From Zygnema cylindricum (taxonomy: Eukaryota; Streptophyta; Zygnematophyceae; Zygnematales; Zygnemataceae), in contig JBBHKE010001039.1 of NCBI GenBank assembly GCA_037447655.1, positions 93,238 through 157,237 on the forward strand: a DNA stretch of 64,000 bases. The letters are read 5' to 3'. The translations under genes were made by a program, and so were the position numbers. Below the pieces are notes generated by a model. It had not been told where the DNA came from. It did no database searches and saw only the letters and a list, made by a program, of their open reading frames with translations. Positions 48,213 through 60,333 of the stretch are shown here, one piece after another (the stretch's first letter is position 1; each line of letters opens with the position of its first letter).

Positions 48213-48756
48213 TACACCGCGAATCGTTATTAGTGTCAAAGTCACTAATTTGGGTTCTTGAAATTTTGATTTTTTTTTTCAAATAGGATACATGATTTTA
48301 ATTTTTCCTTGACGTTAGTTAAGGTACCGTACAAAAAAGCGTAAAGGCCGAAAGTACAATAAAATATAAATAGTATGGTGTACGGTCAATGTCAGACCTT
48401 ACATAAATGTACCTTTTCAAGTGAAAGTTTACAAAAAATAAATTAAATCAGACGCGCACGCATAGGAACGTGCGCTAAGAAAAACGGGATTAGTCTGACA
48501 CGTAAACTAGTATGGCATGTACGAATGTTTTAAATTCGCGACGGCGTACGATTTCTAATAGTTTGTACGGAAACATATATTAATGTATATAATCGTACGG
48601 CGAATATTCCATTTTTGTTGTTCCCAAATTAGCATTAACGCCGAAATTAGAATACACCTTTTTTTTGAAAAATTTCAAATTCTTAATTAGCATCAATTAC
48701 TGTAAATTTTCTTCAACACTATTTAAACTTTGACACTAATAACGATTCGCGGTGTA
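48213..48756. mobile_element. TA-CACCG family element, 544 bp, left of the RT element
   Basis: Ends TACACCGCGAATCGTTATTAG and its inverted copy. Its interior is the reverse complement of 53244-53786 (cgcacgttcctatgcg, gtctgacat, tttaaatagtgt blocks), so both are copies of one subfamily. Confidence 0.88.
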
Positions 48757-49090
48757 CAGACCTACAGTACCATGTATGTGCCCGAATTAAGGTGGACGTC
48801 CATTAGCGAAAAAGTGAGGTTGTTTTTTGGATGCCGTACGTTTCGTACTATTCCGTACTATATATTTCTATTTTTTTGTGACATCTACTTTAAAAAAATA
48901 TTGCAGGATAAATTAAAAAGCACGATGGTAAACCATCTGAGTCTTGAGGTACAAAAGGGGTGGCATGACCAACACTGAAAAACAACAATAAAAAACAAAA
49001 AGAGCGACAAGAACACACCCTAAAAAAAAAAAAAAAAACAACAACAAGGAAAATAAAAGCACCCTAACTCAAAATGAAAAGCACGGCAAC

Positions 49091-52000
49091 TCACAAAAAC
49101 AAAAAAACAAACCCCAACCCCAACCCGAACTCAATTAAATATCTACTAAAAACAGCCCCGTAAGTCCTCCCAGCCCGGGGGAGCACGTTGAGGGAGTTCC
49201 GGAGCACGGCGACGATCCATAACCGCAACAGTCGATCGAAGGAGAATAGAAGCCTGCACTCGTTGTAGAGCCAACGAGCCACAGATAAGCGTTGACGGTA
49301 AAAAGAAGTAAGGACCGAAGGAGGAGGGCTCCCAGGTCCTCGACGCTCGAAAGCACGTCGAGCACAAGTACGGAGAAACTCGTCCAGTGCAACACCCAAA
49401 CATCCAAAGATCTCGACCGCCATCGGGATAAAGTCATCCATAGGGTCCCGGTGGGCATAATCACGCTCCTTCGCCTTAGCAGCATCACGAGCTGCCACCC
49501 CAAGATGTCGAGCCGCCTGACCAACAACTGTAGCTGAAGTAGGGTTCACCATAACAATATCACCGAAAATACGACGGGCACCATCAAGCAAAACAACATC
49601 GATCCGACGCGAGGGAATAATATGAGAAACCTCTCGACGCACAGAAAAACCCCCTTCCGAAGCAATAGTGGCAACGGTGTCTCAAATAGTGTCGTGCGCC
49701 TGGATCAAATCTCCCCCATGGGAGCAACGAAGCAAATGGACACCATCGGGCCCCAAGACACGACCACATGCACAAACAAGAGAGCCAAGTAAAGGAGGAT
49801 GGGGGAGGCCGAGGCGAAACCGAAGGGCAGTGGTGAACTGAGCTGGTGAGAATCGGAGAGTGGACAAAATAGGTGTGGCAAAAAGCCAAGACCCAGAACC
49901 AGGTCCACCACAAGAGAGAAGACGAGCACGAGAAGAATCGGAGGGAAGCGCCGTGAGAAGCTCGGATTTAATGGTGGCGACAACCCGGTCGAAAATCGAT
50001 TCCTGGACACGCTCAACAGATTTTGTAACAAGGGTCGAGAAAATTGGCACATCCACAAGGGAATGGGGAGGAAGAGAATGTGACGCGTCCAATAGAGATC
50101 GTTGGAAGGCGAACACACCGTTTGAAACCTGGGGGATAACAGTAGCTAGAACGGGGGTGTCCCCAGCCAAGAAACGGGAAACAAGAGTAGAGGCAATAAG
50201 ACACCAACTTCCCAAATAGGCAGCTGAAGCAACACGAGCTGTCGATAATAGACCCAACCCCCCAGTAGAGACAGGGAGGGATGCTTGAATGCGGGCTGAT
50301 GGCCCAGACACGCGATCAAATGCCACGCGACCTAACATAGAGTGGAGGACGTCCATGAGGCGATCGTCAAAAGCCGAGAGAGAGGAGAGAAATGTCGAGG
50401 TGGGAGGGGAAGTACGAGTGAGGTAAGAAGGGCGGTGGGGAAAACACCTGGTTAACATAGCAAAAGCAACTTGGGGATCGGGAAGGTGAGGAAGGTCGTC
50501 CACTTGGGCTAGATCTGTCTGTAAAGCATCATGAAGGAATTGGGTCACGAAAGTATCTGAACCAAGGGGGCAACCAAGCACACGAATGCCATCGGAGGGA
50601 GAAGGGGTTTGAAAACCAGGAGGGGTAGTAAACGAAAGTGGAATATCCTGAGGAGACCAAATAACACACTTCGACGGTTGAACTGAAAGGTTGAGTTCGG
50701 CTAAACGTTCCCTGAAAAAATCATATGCCAACACGACTTGTTCTCTCGGCCCAATAATGTGCGTATCATCTGCGACCGAAGGAAAAAGGCAAGAAGGGAA
50801 GGCGGCTGCGGAGGCACGAAGGGCTCGGTAATGGGCAAGGGCGAACAAAGGTCCGCCGAGAGGGTCACCTTGGCGAGTGCCAGTAGCAGAGGAGAGAGGA
50901 ATAATGTCACCATCGGCCGAGAAGGAAAGGCTGCTTGTCAAAGAATAGAAAGCCCTCACAAAGGGGAACAATTGGACAATCGGAGATGGAGCCGCCATAA
51001 GCTCTGAAAAAATCACGTTCCGATCCACCGTATTAAATGCATTGGAAACATCGACTTGAAGGACCAACCAATCCGGATGTACATCCAACAAAGCACGAAT
51101 CCCATGGACCACGGCCTCACAACCCCCTCTCGTGGCCACTCCAAACTGATGAGGAGAGAAATAATCATGGAAAGCTGGTTGGAGCTGGAGACATATCGCA
51201 CGAGCCACCAATCTATATAAAACCTCTCCCACGGCAATAGGGCGGATCCCACCATTAGGTTTGGCCATTGCCATAAGGCGGGACGCCGTGAGAAGATCAC
51301 AAATTCGAGGGGGAACATCCCCACTAGCTATAAGGGAACATACTCGGAAAAACACATCGAACCCCCGGGCACCCGATTCAGGGGGCAAAACATCGCAAAA
51401 CAACTTATATACTATGCCCGAGGGCCCCCCCGCTGAAAGATGAGGAGAAGAGCTAAGAGCCTTAATGAAAACCTCCCGATCCAAAGTAAAACTCTCAGAA
51501 GGCTCAAAGGTGTGGATGGAAAGGGGTAAAGGGGAAGGGGCAGAGGGGTGGAGAGCTCGAAGGACCTCAATAGTGGAAGAAGATCCGGGGGCAGGGGTGA
51601 ATGGCTGCAGGGCCCGAACCGCTCGAGAAAGCTCACCAACTCGGCCTAAGTGAATTGCTCGACGATAAGAGGCCGGGACATCCGATGGCTTAGGTGGCTG
51701 ATGTGGTATGAAAGAGGTGCTCGATACCCGATCCTCATGCTCGGCGTGGAGGGACTTCCAGTCACACCGAAGGAATCGGCGACAACGCGCCATAGTTTCT
51801 CTAGCCCCACTGCCCCCTCCACGACTTGGAAGGACTAGCACCCAGAGAGAGAACATAAGAAGTAGGTGCCAAGGAGCAATGTCCGCCGGTTTTGAAGAAA
51901 TGTGGGACAACGGGAGGTGGAGGGCATCTTGTACTATTGTCCTGATGGCCACAGGAATACGGGTGTACAATCGCGGGCGGGGGGCTCCCAAATCATAAGC

Positions 52001-52264
52001 TCCCAAAACATCTAACTCACGTACGAAATTCCAATCCTCATCTGTGGGGCCGGACGGGAGTGTGGTCGACAGTGATTGAGGAGAGGTGATAGACAAAGGA
52101 CCACCCAAGGTTATACAATGTCGACAACTCCGTGTATGAAGGGAAATGCCGGCCCCAGCGGCAAAAAGGTTGTGACACCCAGGACATTCCAAACGCCTCG
52201 AAGGTTTACGAGGTTTGGGCGGAGGTGGGGGAGGGAGAAGGGAGTAAGAAGGGCTTCCGGACAT
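49091..52264 (-). pseudogene. Non-LTR retrotransposon ORF: zinc finger, reverse transcriptase, C-terminal endonuclease; one in-frame TGA
   Basis: An open frame of 1057 codons is cut by a single TGA at 49684-49682; both sides are in the same frame. Residues 24-50 form a CPGC..H..C zinc finger after a proline run. The RT core follows: LQVDVSNAFNTVDR (first aspartate), GTRQGDPLGGPLF, and VADD in place of F/YADD. Near residue 840 CACGRVL..HLLRC is a second zinc knuckle. After the TGA, RRIDVVLLDG..GDIVMVNP then AAKAKERDYA look like a PD-(D/E)XK nuclease, placing it with elements that use a restriction-like endonuclease (R2-like layout). The TGA may be a CGA-to-TGA change. GC and frame preservation are far better than in the Copia copies, so decay is recent. 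The clade is inferred. Confidence 0.85.
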
Positions 52265-52419
52265 GGTTGATAAGTCAAAGATGACATGGGGATTGGGAGG
52301 GTGAGAGGAAGAGAAAGCGTGGGAGAGGAAAATGAACCATGTGGGATGGATGGGGAAATTGGTAGGAACCAGAATGTAACATAAAGTTTGATGCCGGAAA
52401 AGAAAGGGGCGGGGGGAGT

Positions 52420-52567
52420 GGGGGGGGGGGGGGGGGGAGTGTGGGAAGGAGAGGGTTCAAGAATCGGTTTTGGGTGTGTAAGTGGTATAGGTGAGGGGGT
52501 GGGGGGGGGGGGGGGGGGGGGGGGTAGGGTGGAGAGGGTAAAGAAATGTTTGTTTTTTTTTTTTTTG

Positions 52568-52598
<31 letters not shown>

Positions 52599-52620
52599 TT
52601 AATATTTTTAGTTTTTTTTT

Positions 52621-52666
<46 letters not shown>

Positions 52667-52700
52667 TTAATATATATATATATATATATTTTTGTTTTTT
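52420..52700. repeat. Long homopolymer runs: G tracts, then T tracts and (AT)n
   Basis: G runs at about 52427-52437 and 52501-52524 are followed by nearly pure T from 52552 to 52692, with an AT run near 52670-52690. On the sense strand of the RT element these are C- and A-tracts lying before its start codon, so they may be its 5' leader or the poly(A) tail of something upstream. Confidence 0.8.
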
Positions 52701-52884
52701 TTTTTTTTCGAGTGATTGTGTTTGTGTTTTTGTGTGCACGTTTGTGCGTATGATTTTTGGAATTTACTATTTGGGGGGGTGGAGAAACAAGCGATTCACG
52801 GGTAGAGCAGGGGAGCTAGTGATGACATAGGGGGGTCACACCTGTGGTTTCGCTAATGTGCGTGCTGTTGACAGCGGCCGCAGG

Positions 52885-53146
52885 CTAGATCCGGAGGTAC
52901 ATGGTTACCGGGAGGATGTTCTGTCGCGTAATGTAGGAGGAAAAGACAAAAATGTAGGAGGAAAAGACGAAATAGGCCAGATCCGGAGGTACATGGTTAC
53001 CGGGAGGATGTTCTGTCGCGTAATGTAGGAGGAAAAGACAAAAATGTAGGAGGAAAAGACGAAATAGGCCAGATCCGGAGGTACATGGTTACCGGGAGGA
53101 TGTTCTGTCGCGTAATGTAGGAGGAAAAGACGAAAATGTAGCCCAT
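52885..53146. repeat. Tandem repeat, 92-bp unit, just under three copies
   Basis: The block beginning atccggaggtacatgg occurs at 52889, 52981 and 53073, exactly 92 bp apart, and the copies are almost identical. Each full unit ends with two copies of a 20-bp piece (atgtaggaggaaaagac). Function unknown. Confidence 0.93.
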
Positions 53147-53243
53147 CAAGATTTTACAAGCTTATGAGCGTAAAATTTGACCGTCCGATTATTTTCCTTT
53201 TCGCATCCGCGAGGCAATCACTCAAACCGCTCAAGTGTGTGGC

Positions 53244-53786
53244 TACACCGCGCATCGTTATTAGTGTCAAAGTTTAAATAGTGTGTAAGTAAATATACCG
53301 TCATTGACGCTAATTAAGAATTTGAAAATTAAAAAAAAAAAGGTTTATTCTAATTTCAGTGTTCACGCTAATTTGGAATAGCAAAAATGGAAAATTTTCT
53401 GTACGATTATATACATTATTATATGTATCCGTACAAAATATAAAAAATCGTACACCGTAGTGAAATTTAAATATCCGTACATGTCAGACTTATTTACATG
53501 TCAGACCAATGACGTTTTTTTAGCGCACGTTCCTATGCGAACGCGTCCGATTTAAGTCATTTTTTGTAAAATTTTCAACTAAAAAGGTACATTTATGTAC
53601 GGTCTGACATCGACCGTACACCACACTATTTACATATTAATGTACTTTCGTTCTGTACGCTAATTTGTACGGAACCTCAATTAACGTCAAGGAAAAATTA
53701 AAATCACGTATACTATTTTTGGAAAAAAATCAAAATTTTAAGAACCCAAATTAGTGACCGTGACACTAATAACGATGCGCGGTGTA
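53244..53786. mobile_element. TA-CACCG family element, 543 bp, right of the RT element
   Basis: Ends TACACCGCGCATCGTTATTAG and its inverted copy. Same subfamily as 48213-48756 but in opposite orientation. Confidence 0.88.
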
Positions 53787-54609
53787 GTGTCCTCGCCACA
53801 CACTGGACGTATGCAAATGGTCCACGTGGAAAAGTAAGATTATATCCGCAATGAACGAGCGGTAAAAAGTGAAAAACGTTAAACGTAGTAAAGGCCACGT
53901 GGCTTCCCACGGGTGGATGTAAATCTACCAAAAGCCGCGAGAAAATTTCTGCCGTAGGATATTCTTTGACGCTACATGTACTTTTGCCATCCTTCGTGGA
54001 AGGAATTTTTAGATTTTTAAACATTATAACAAACTTCGTACAATGATATAGTCCGCACGTACAAATTTGTGATTTGCGTACGCTTCTACAAATCCTTTAA
54101 CGTCAGTCCGTACATATCCTCAACAGATTCTAGCATTGAAGAATCTTTGACTATTTTTATCGTTTGAACATCAGCCTACGTGGTAAGGCTGTAAATTGTT
54201 TAAATTTCATAGGGGCGGATGTTACGGTATTCTGTAAACGTTCCTGTTCGGTCGTTTCTTCCGGTCAACAAATGTACTACACACGCTTCACAAGGCTTTC
54301 ATTTTACCGTGTACGTATATGCATCCGGCAAGCTCGTCATGACAGGAAAAACAAAACTGCGGGCGAGTTCATACAAAGATTATGTTGATTTAGCCGTCGC
54401 CATCAACTAGGGCTAAGGTTCAGCATTAAATCAAATTGACTCTCTCCGATTCGACGGTCAACGACAATTCATTTTGACGGTCAAAGGTAGAAGCAACGCA
54501 AGGAAGGAAATCGGGATACTGAAGGAATTGAGCGATGTATCCCAATTTCCTTGTAGGAACGTTCTTCTGCACGCGACAGATTGCGATTCACGAGTACATA
54601 ACTGCATAA
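53787..54609. other. No gene recognised
   Basis: Small ORFs around 54164-54410 on the + strand show no motif. Nothing repeats within the window. Confidence 0.4.
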
Positions 54610-57007
54610 CAGAGGTCGCAAACGGTCAACCGAAACCGTGACCGACCGTTAACCGACCGCCCGCACCGGATTCGGAACGGATTCGGTTGCCAAATTTTGG
54701 GGGCCGGGCCGTCGCGGTCGGGTTGATTCACCAGAAAAAAAAGTCGGTTACGGTCGGTCAAGCAAAAAACAAAAAAAAGTGAAAAATTTGTACTGTCCAT
54801 ACAATCCAACATCATTGTACTTTGTACTATTTGGTATCGTGGAAGTACGTGACATCATGATTACCGTCGCGTATCTGACACGGTAGTAACACTTCATTTT
54901 GCAAATCTTAGGGAACGCGACAAATCGTAATTATTGGCTTATTCATACGTCGTGAAAAACCATAGATGTCTCATGCGCATACAACGCACGCATGAAACGC
55001 CCCAAAAAATAACGAACATCCGGACGGAACAAAATTCAAAAAAAATTCGAATGCGTTGACCGACTTTGACTTCATACTAAAAGTTTATAGGGTAAACTTT
55101 CGTGCATTCCGGATATTTCGGTACAACTGCCTTACATTTTACCATAGTTGTTCACGGCGTTTCGTGCGAACGATCTAATCGCGACGAATTATACGTAACA
55201 AACGCATTGAACCTTTTGAAAAAATCGTTAAAATCGTTAATGAATTTTCTTCCGTACAATTCCGTACATGTAAACAAAAATAAATTTTACATATCCCGCA
55301 GTTTGTACATTTTCCGTACAGTTCCCGTTTTTTTCGTCATAGTCCGTACAATGTTGGTACAATTCCGTACGTTTCCCGTTAGATTTCTGTTCAGTTTACC
55401 GGACAGAAAGTACTACGAAGTGCAACGTATCTTTTTGTCAAATTCCGTACTTTTTGGGTACAAAACCGTACAATTACTGTACATACCGTATATCCGTTCA
55501 GTTTACCGGACAGAAAGTACATCGCGTTTTTTTCCGATTTATTCGAAAGTCACGAATTATACGTTTTAATCGGAAAAAAGGAAAAAATCGCGCGATTTGA
55601 ACAACTATGCATTTTACGTACATTTACGTATAGTGTTCATAATATTTCGTACTTCTTAGGGTTGTTTCTTTTAGGGTTTTAAGGGTACACTCTCGTACAT
55701 TCCCTTAAGCTTCAGTACAGCAAACTCCCGTACATTCCCTTAAACATCAGTACAGCCTCGTTTATTTTTTGTACATTTGCGTTCAATGGCCGTACATTTT
55801 TGTACCTTCTAGGGTTTTTAAGGGGGGGATTTCAGGGTTTTTAGGGTACATTCTCGTACATTTCCGTATATTTCAGTACAATTGCCCTAAATTTTCTGTA
55901 ATTTTAAGGTTTTAGGGTACATATTCCGTATAATGTTGTACATTTCCGTGTATTTTTCGTTATTTTTCAGATTTTTTAAGGATTTTCTTTCGGTCACATT
56001 TCCCGTAAATTTTACTACATCTCCGTTCATTTTCGTACAACAAAAACTGTACGAAATTTACGAAAAGTATGAAATCGACGAATACTACGCAATTTTCGTA
56101 AAAAAAAAATCGTAATCGTACGAGTCGGACAACTATGGATGAGAAACTCTCTTTGCACGCGGAAATGAAGCAACGTCTCTTTTTAGGAGTTTTCCGTACA
56201 TTTCATCCGTACGCAAATAATACGCATTTTACGAAAGATTAAAAAACTTAGAAAAAATAACGAAATTTCCATAGATGTTCCGTGCACATATTACGCACGG
56301 TATAAATTAACGAATACTACGTACGGTACGCATTAAACGATGATGAAAAGTAAATAAAATGCATACCTTACTTTGTACCCGTACAATATTTTTACACTTA
56401 CGTACAGTGTCCGTCTATGTTCGTACATTTTAGGGTTATTTTTGGGGATTTTTAGGGTTTCCAAGGTACATTGCCGTACGTTGCTTTATATTTCTACACT
56501 TGCCGTAGACATTACGTACTATTAGGTTTTTTCGGGTACACTTTCATACAATTTCGTACATTTGTGTCAAATTTCCGTACTTTTTAAGATTTTTAAGGAT
56601 TTTCTAAGATTACGATTTCCATACGTTTTTGTACATGGCCGTAAAGCTAAATTTACACGAATTTTACGAAAAGTATGAAATTGACGAATACTACGTAGTT
56701 TTCGTAAAAAAGTTGAAATCCGTACGAATTGGACATCAACGGAAATTTCGTAAAAATGTCAAAATCCGTACGAATGAGATATCTATGTGAAAAACTAAGA
56801 TTTTTTTTGTACTTTTTCCGGTCACGGGCGGGTACGGTTAGTCGCGAGGAATCGAGTTTCGGTTAACTTTTATTTTCGTAAACGCCGGTCGGTTAACGGT
56901 TAACAATTTTGGAGCGTGACGTAACCCGGTCGGGCGTCGGTTACTCAGATTTGAAAAAAAAAACGGTTGGTTTCGGTTATATAAAATTTTGACTTTTGCG
57001 ACCTCTG
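54610..57007. mobile_element. Large hAT-like relative of the 34584-35546 element
   Basis: Ends CAGAGGTCGCAAACGG and the inverted TTTTGCGACCTCTG. About 340 bp at the left and 200 bp at the right are inverted matches to the smaller element. The middle (about 55080-56800) is a different sequence full of GTACATT/CCGTACA and AGGGTTTT motifs. The 8-bp flanks (ctgcataa, gtatgtac) do not match, so the copy is old or rearranged. No transposase. Confidence 0.7.
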
Positions 57008-57667
57008 GTATGTACTATAGTAAATAATTTTGGCGATGATAGTCCCCCCGCCACCACGTGATATATCAGTTCATTTGAAATTCGACAATCGATCAGTTCG
57101 AATATCGAAATATCGCGATGGTAATTTTCCCGCTACAGTACACAATACCAGGTCCGACACTTTTCCCGAAATCTATCCGAGAGACCGAGACCGAAAAAAG
57201 TAGCGAAGGCTTCCAAATAATGACGCCACACGGTCAATTTAAACGGTCAAAACCATTTGACGGCTTTCAAGGTTGTCCGCAATCTTTGCCCCTCAACGAA
57301 TAATGCGGGAAGCCGAAAAGAAAGTACTGTACTTGACAGCTGCGGTAACACTACAAGTACCATTATAATGGATTCTTCTATCATTGGACAACCTAACGTA
57401 CTACATTACAGTATTATTCAATTTCCCTGACAAATAAATTTTGCCAGTCCTTTGTAAGAAGCTGATGCTAAACGCAGCTGCCAATATCCGTCCAAACTGT
57501 AGCCGAATGCAACACCTCCGAATAGCTCTTCTGCTGAAAGTAATTACGTAATAAATCTATAAGCTGCGAATATATTCTGCAAATATATTTTGCAAGTATA
57601 TTCTGCAAATAGAGTAGACAACTACAGTACAGTACTGTACTGTACTGTTTGATAGTTGCTATTTTTG
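57008..57667. other. Region upstream of the LRR receptor gene
   Basis: Holds short repeats: a tattctgcaaata motif three times (57565-57615) and a palindromic CAGTACAGTACTGTACTGTACTG at 57625-57648, 20 bp before the start codon. No clear TATA box. Confidence 0.4.
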
Positions 57668-60302
57668 ATGGATTTGTCTACAAAAAAAGGCTCTGCTCGC
57701 CATGGCGGCTGTTTTCACTTTTGGCCAGCTTTTGCATCACTCACACTTCTAGTAATTGTTTGCCACGTGTCAACAGCTGCTGCAGCCACCTATGCCCCAG
57801 ACGGTAATGCCGTGAGACCTTCGTACCGGGAAACAATATTCTTGTAACTTTCAATTTGATTTTTTTTTAACATAGGAAGAGTAATTTAAATTACGAAAGA
57901 GCATGTGGTAGTGGAAAAATATTAATGGTAATTAGGATTTTTGGTTAAAGATACTGCAATCGGACAGTCAGGAATAGCATAGCATTTTGGAACTGGACAG
58001 TTGTTATTAAACTGGAATACTGATATTGAAAATGAACAGTTGTAATTGAAAAATGAGTACTGATTTTGAAAATGAACAGCTTTTTTTTAAAATGCTTATG
58101 ATATTAAAATTGGAAAGATTGAAAGTGAACTGTTGTAATTGAAAAGGAATACTGATATTGTTGTTATTGAAAATGAATGCTGATATTGAAAATGGAAATC
58201 AGACATTGAAACAGGAGATTGCAGATTGAACCATCCTAAATGACTATTGGGCTGGAATTCTGGATGTGAAACATTGGATACTGGAAACCACCTTTGAAAT
58301 TTGGAATTGGGAAATGATTCTAAGATTAGAAACTAACATTTTGCACTCCAGACTTTGAACTATGAGTTCTGGAAAATGGTCATTAGACATTAGGGTTTCA
58401 ATGTAATGATTACCGCAATTGAATTATAAAAACTTGAGCATATAAATTCTTCGTAACTTTGCTGTAAGAATTAATAGGTCGAGTTTGAGAAATAGACATT
58501 GGATATCTTTGATGAGAAGTTTAGATAATTAATGGAGCTGTTCCCAAATCCTGAATCATCTTTTACTGTACATTACATTTTTATGATGATGTTAAGAGTC
58601 CATTCAGATTTGAAAATTCCATATGGACATTTATGCAATTGCTGAAGTTTATTTTAAATGATAATGGAAATGTAAATAATATAGCAACAAATGGATCTCG
58701 ATTTTGATATTAATGGCCCATTCAGATTTGCAATTTCCATATAGGCATCCGTTTAGCATCTAGACATTTTTCCCATACAGAATACAAAAAACAGAATGTG
58801 GACATCTGCTTTTGACATTCAAACTTAGCTTTCACGATTTTTCATTTTCCTGTTTGTATCTCTGAATGTTATACTAGTGTCATTGATAGACATAGCCTGC
58901 AATTCCATTACCGCGAGATACTTTTCCGCCCTTGAACTCAAAACCTGTAAAGAACCTTAAACATTGACAAGTTTTCTTGTTACTGTCGTATTTTTGGTCA
59001 ACAGTTGTAGTTTTGAACATCTTCAAATCTTCTGTCGCCAGCTCATCCATCTCCGCCAGGTGGGCTGGCACCGATCCATGCGGCTCCAGTTGGCTGGGCG
59101 TGACATGTGTCGCAGATGGTGTCACTGGCAGCATGCGTGTCAAGACACTGTAAGTCTAAGTTTTCCTTCCCTCCCTCTCTCTCCCTCCCTCTGGAGTTCG
59201 TTTACCTCCCCTGTACTTTCCCCCGTTTTTGAACGCCAGAACGACTGGGGATATGGATGGGTGAGGGCAGAACCGGTGTGATCCACAATTTTTTTTGTAT
59301 TGAAGAATGGACGGTGTCTTGTTGTTTTTCAGTTTGATCGGCAAATTCTATATGTGATCAACTCTAATTAGGGCAACAGTATTGGCTTTTCATTTATTGT
59401 TTTGTGGGCTTTTGATCCTCATTGTTTTCATTTTCACTTCTTTCTTGTTCTCAATTCAAGCTTTTGACAAACAGTGTAATCTTCTTATGTTTGTGTGTTT
59501 GTTTTTTCTAGTTTTACATGTTTTTTAGTTTTCACATTCTGATCCTCTGGTCAATGTCTTGACTAAATGCCCAAGTTTTAATTGTACACTGAAAAATCTT
59601 TTTTGTTTCTTGATCTTTCAAAATATGTTGAGTTCCATCGGTATTGTCGTCACCTTACTTTGGAATAAAGCTAAAGACTTGAGATTTTTTTTAATTTCAA
59701 AATTTATCAACTACACCATGTATCGCTATTAGCGAAAATGTTTTTTTTCCGCTTAAAACATCTTTTCTTTGTACATACTTGTCGGATTATGGATCTGACG
59801 GTTGCGATTGAAAGCCAAGATTCTCACCTTCCCATTGTCAGTCTCCGTGTGAAAATCGGGCAAGTGTGTAAAGAGAAAAGATGTTTTAAGTGGCGAATAA
59901 ATATTAACACTAATAGCGATACACGGTGTACTAACCATGGCTTAGTTAGCGAAACAGATGTTCTCTTCATAATTTCCATGTGGAGTTAGGTGAACTCCTT
60001 CCATCTATCTCCTCTGAATACCAATTTTCTCTGTTTTGCGTGTGGGTTTTGACATTATTTTAGCCATTTTTAACATTTTTTCAACCCACAGCAAAAGTTG
60101 TGATCAAAACTGTTGTTTCCACTTTGTCCTGAAAAAAAAAAAACAATGGACGCAAGTGAAGTAATCTTATGAATACCTCTGCGAAAACACCCTGGCTCGA
60201 AATGAGTGTGGTTCACACTATTATCAATGGATAACGTATTCTTTTTTTACGTTCTCAACTCCGTCTGTCCTTCTCTCTCTCCCTCACTCCCCCATATCTT
60301 CC

Positions 60303-60333
<31 letters not shown>

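Noticed and set aside
49860-52270. Plus-strand and off-frame ORFs opposite the RT element
   Set aside because: Shadows of the long minus-strand ORF; composition biased and no domain.
52388-52753. 121-codon + strand ORF rich in Gly, Phe and Ile
   Set aside because: It is a translation of homopolymer G and T runs.
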